Translations under genes and position numbers: made by a program
The notes under the pieces: model-generated
Seen by the model: only the letters and a program-made list of their open reading frames with translations
What the model was told of the DNA's origin: nothing
The model's database searches: none
Origin: Nemertoderma westbladi
Taxonomy: Eukaryota > Xenacoelomorpha > Nemertodermatida > Nemertodermatidae
Direction of reading: 5' to 3'
NCBI GenBank assembly: GCA_032718475.1
Contig: JAUCBJ010003325.1
Span: 1 to 33,254 of the forward strand
Length of the DNA stretch: 33,254 bases
Shown: piece by piece, positions 32,844-33,254 of the stretch
How the letters are laid out: every line of letters starts with the position of its first letter
Numbering within the stretch: position 1 is the stretch's first letter

Positions 32844-33254
32844 GTCAGTCCAACTACTAAAGATGAGCTATTTGGGTCAAAATACAAAATACGCCTTTTT
32901 ACATCTGCATGATTGAGGATTTTGAATTCAGTACTATGTTAGTCTACGAAAGTTTTACTAAGTGTAAGTGATGCGCTTTTTAAACAATACTCGCTATTTG
33001 TTATTAGACACATTTGAATTCTAGAACAAATTATTTATACTGGATTCTTTCTACAGTAGATCTACTGTAAGTTCTAATTTCGTATCGGCAAGCACTGAGC
33101 TCTGAGCACTGAGCTCTACCTGCTACAGTAGCACTGAGCACTGAGCTCTACCTGCTACAGTATAAGCACTGAGCACTACCTGAGCACTGAGCACTGAGCT
33201 CTACCTGTATAGTACACTATATACTACCTCTACAGTATAAGTTATAATGTAAAT
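32844..33254 (+). other. Anoctamin intron, 5' part
   Basis: It starts with the GTCAGT donor. It contains an 18-bp perfect palindrome (TACAGTAGATCTACTGTA, 33052-33069) and a small GAGCACT-rich repeat, and no acceptor/exon is recognised before the window ends. Confidence 0.5.
33091..33207. repeat. Short GAGCACT/GAGCTCT minisatellite
   Basis: Repeated GCACTGAGCACTGAGCTCT words alternate with CTACCTGCTACAGTA. About three composite copies of irregular length lie inside the anoctamin intron. Confidence 0.7.

Overview
The window is nuclear DNA from a multicellular animal, most likely an invertebrate. The three protein-coding loci I recognise are all metazoan-type: a Golgi carbohydrate sulfotransferase, the GATOR1 subunit NPRL2, and an anoctamin (TMEM16) with GT-AG introns. 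The LINE reverse transcriptase, the nested DNA transposons and the long satellite arrays fit the same picture. Recurrent AGGCCTA/TAGGCC words and the style of the repeats made me think of an echinoderm or hemichordate, but that is only an impression.

Layout. (1) 3-1067, plus strand: a carbohydrate sulfotransferase, cut by the left window edge and interrupted by one in-frame TAG. (2) 1497-20215: a very large minisatellite of a 13-bp unit (TAGACCCACACAG and variants), about 16.3 kb in total. It is split at 5660-8096 by a 2.44-kb, nearly palindromic, hAT-like DNA transposon flanked by a perfect 8-bp target duplication made of satellite sequence. The right edge of the array is duplicated together with 57 bp of unique flank (20219-20466). 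(3) 20467-21675: AT-rich sequence with a degenerate inverted-repeat transposon remnant. (4) 21676-22959, minus strand: an uninterrupted NPRL2 reading frame with its catalytic arginine and an added Ser/Pro-rich linker. (5) 24158-26225: a second inverted-repeat transposon with a 9-bp target duplication, terminal and subterminal CTACGCGTAG palindromes, and a 5'-truncated LINE nested inside it. (6) About 27072-27150: a tRNA-derived SINE-like head. (7) 27281-31817: about 103 copies of an unrelated 44-bp satellite with 19-unit higher-order duplications. (8) 32294-32414 and 32702-32843, plus strand: two consecutive exons of an anoctamin of the ANO8/ANO10 type. The gene continues beyond the right edge, and its upstream intron probably contains the 44-bp array.

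About 63% of the window is satellite. There is no operon-like logic, and the three genes are functionally unrelated. The very long minus-strand open frames in the 13-bp array are a property of the repeat: a 13-bp period with no stop codon on that strand. I do not annotate them as genes. The most informative structures are the transposon insertion dated against the satellite's internal duplications, the CTACGCGTAG element, the period-10 Ser-Pro linker in NPRL2, and the single nonsense codon in an otherwise intact sulfotransferase.
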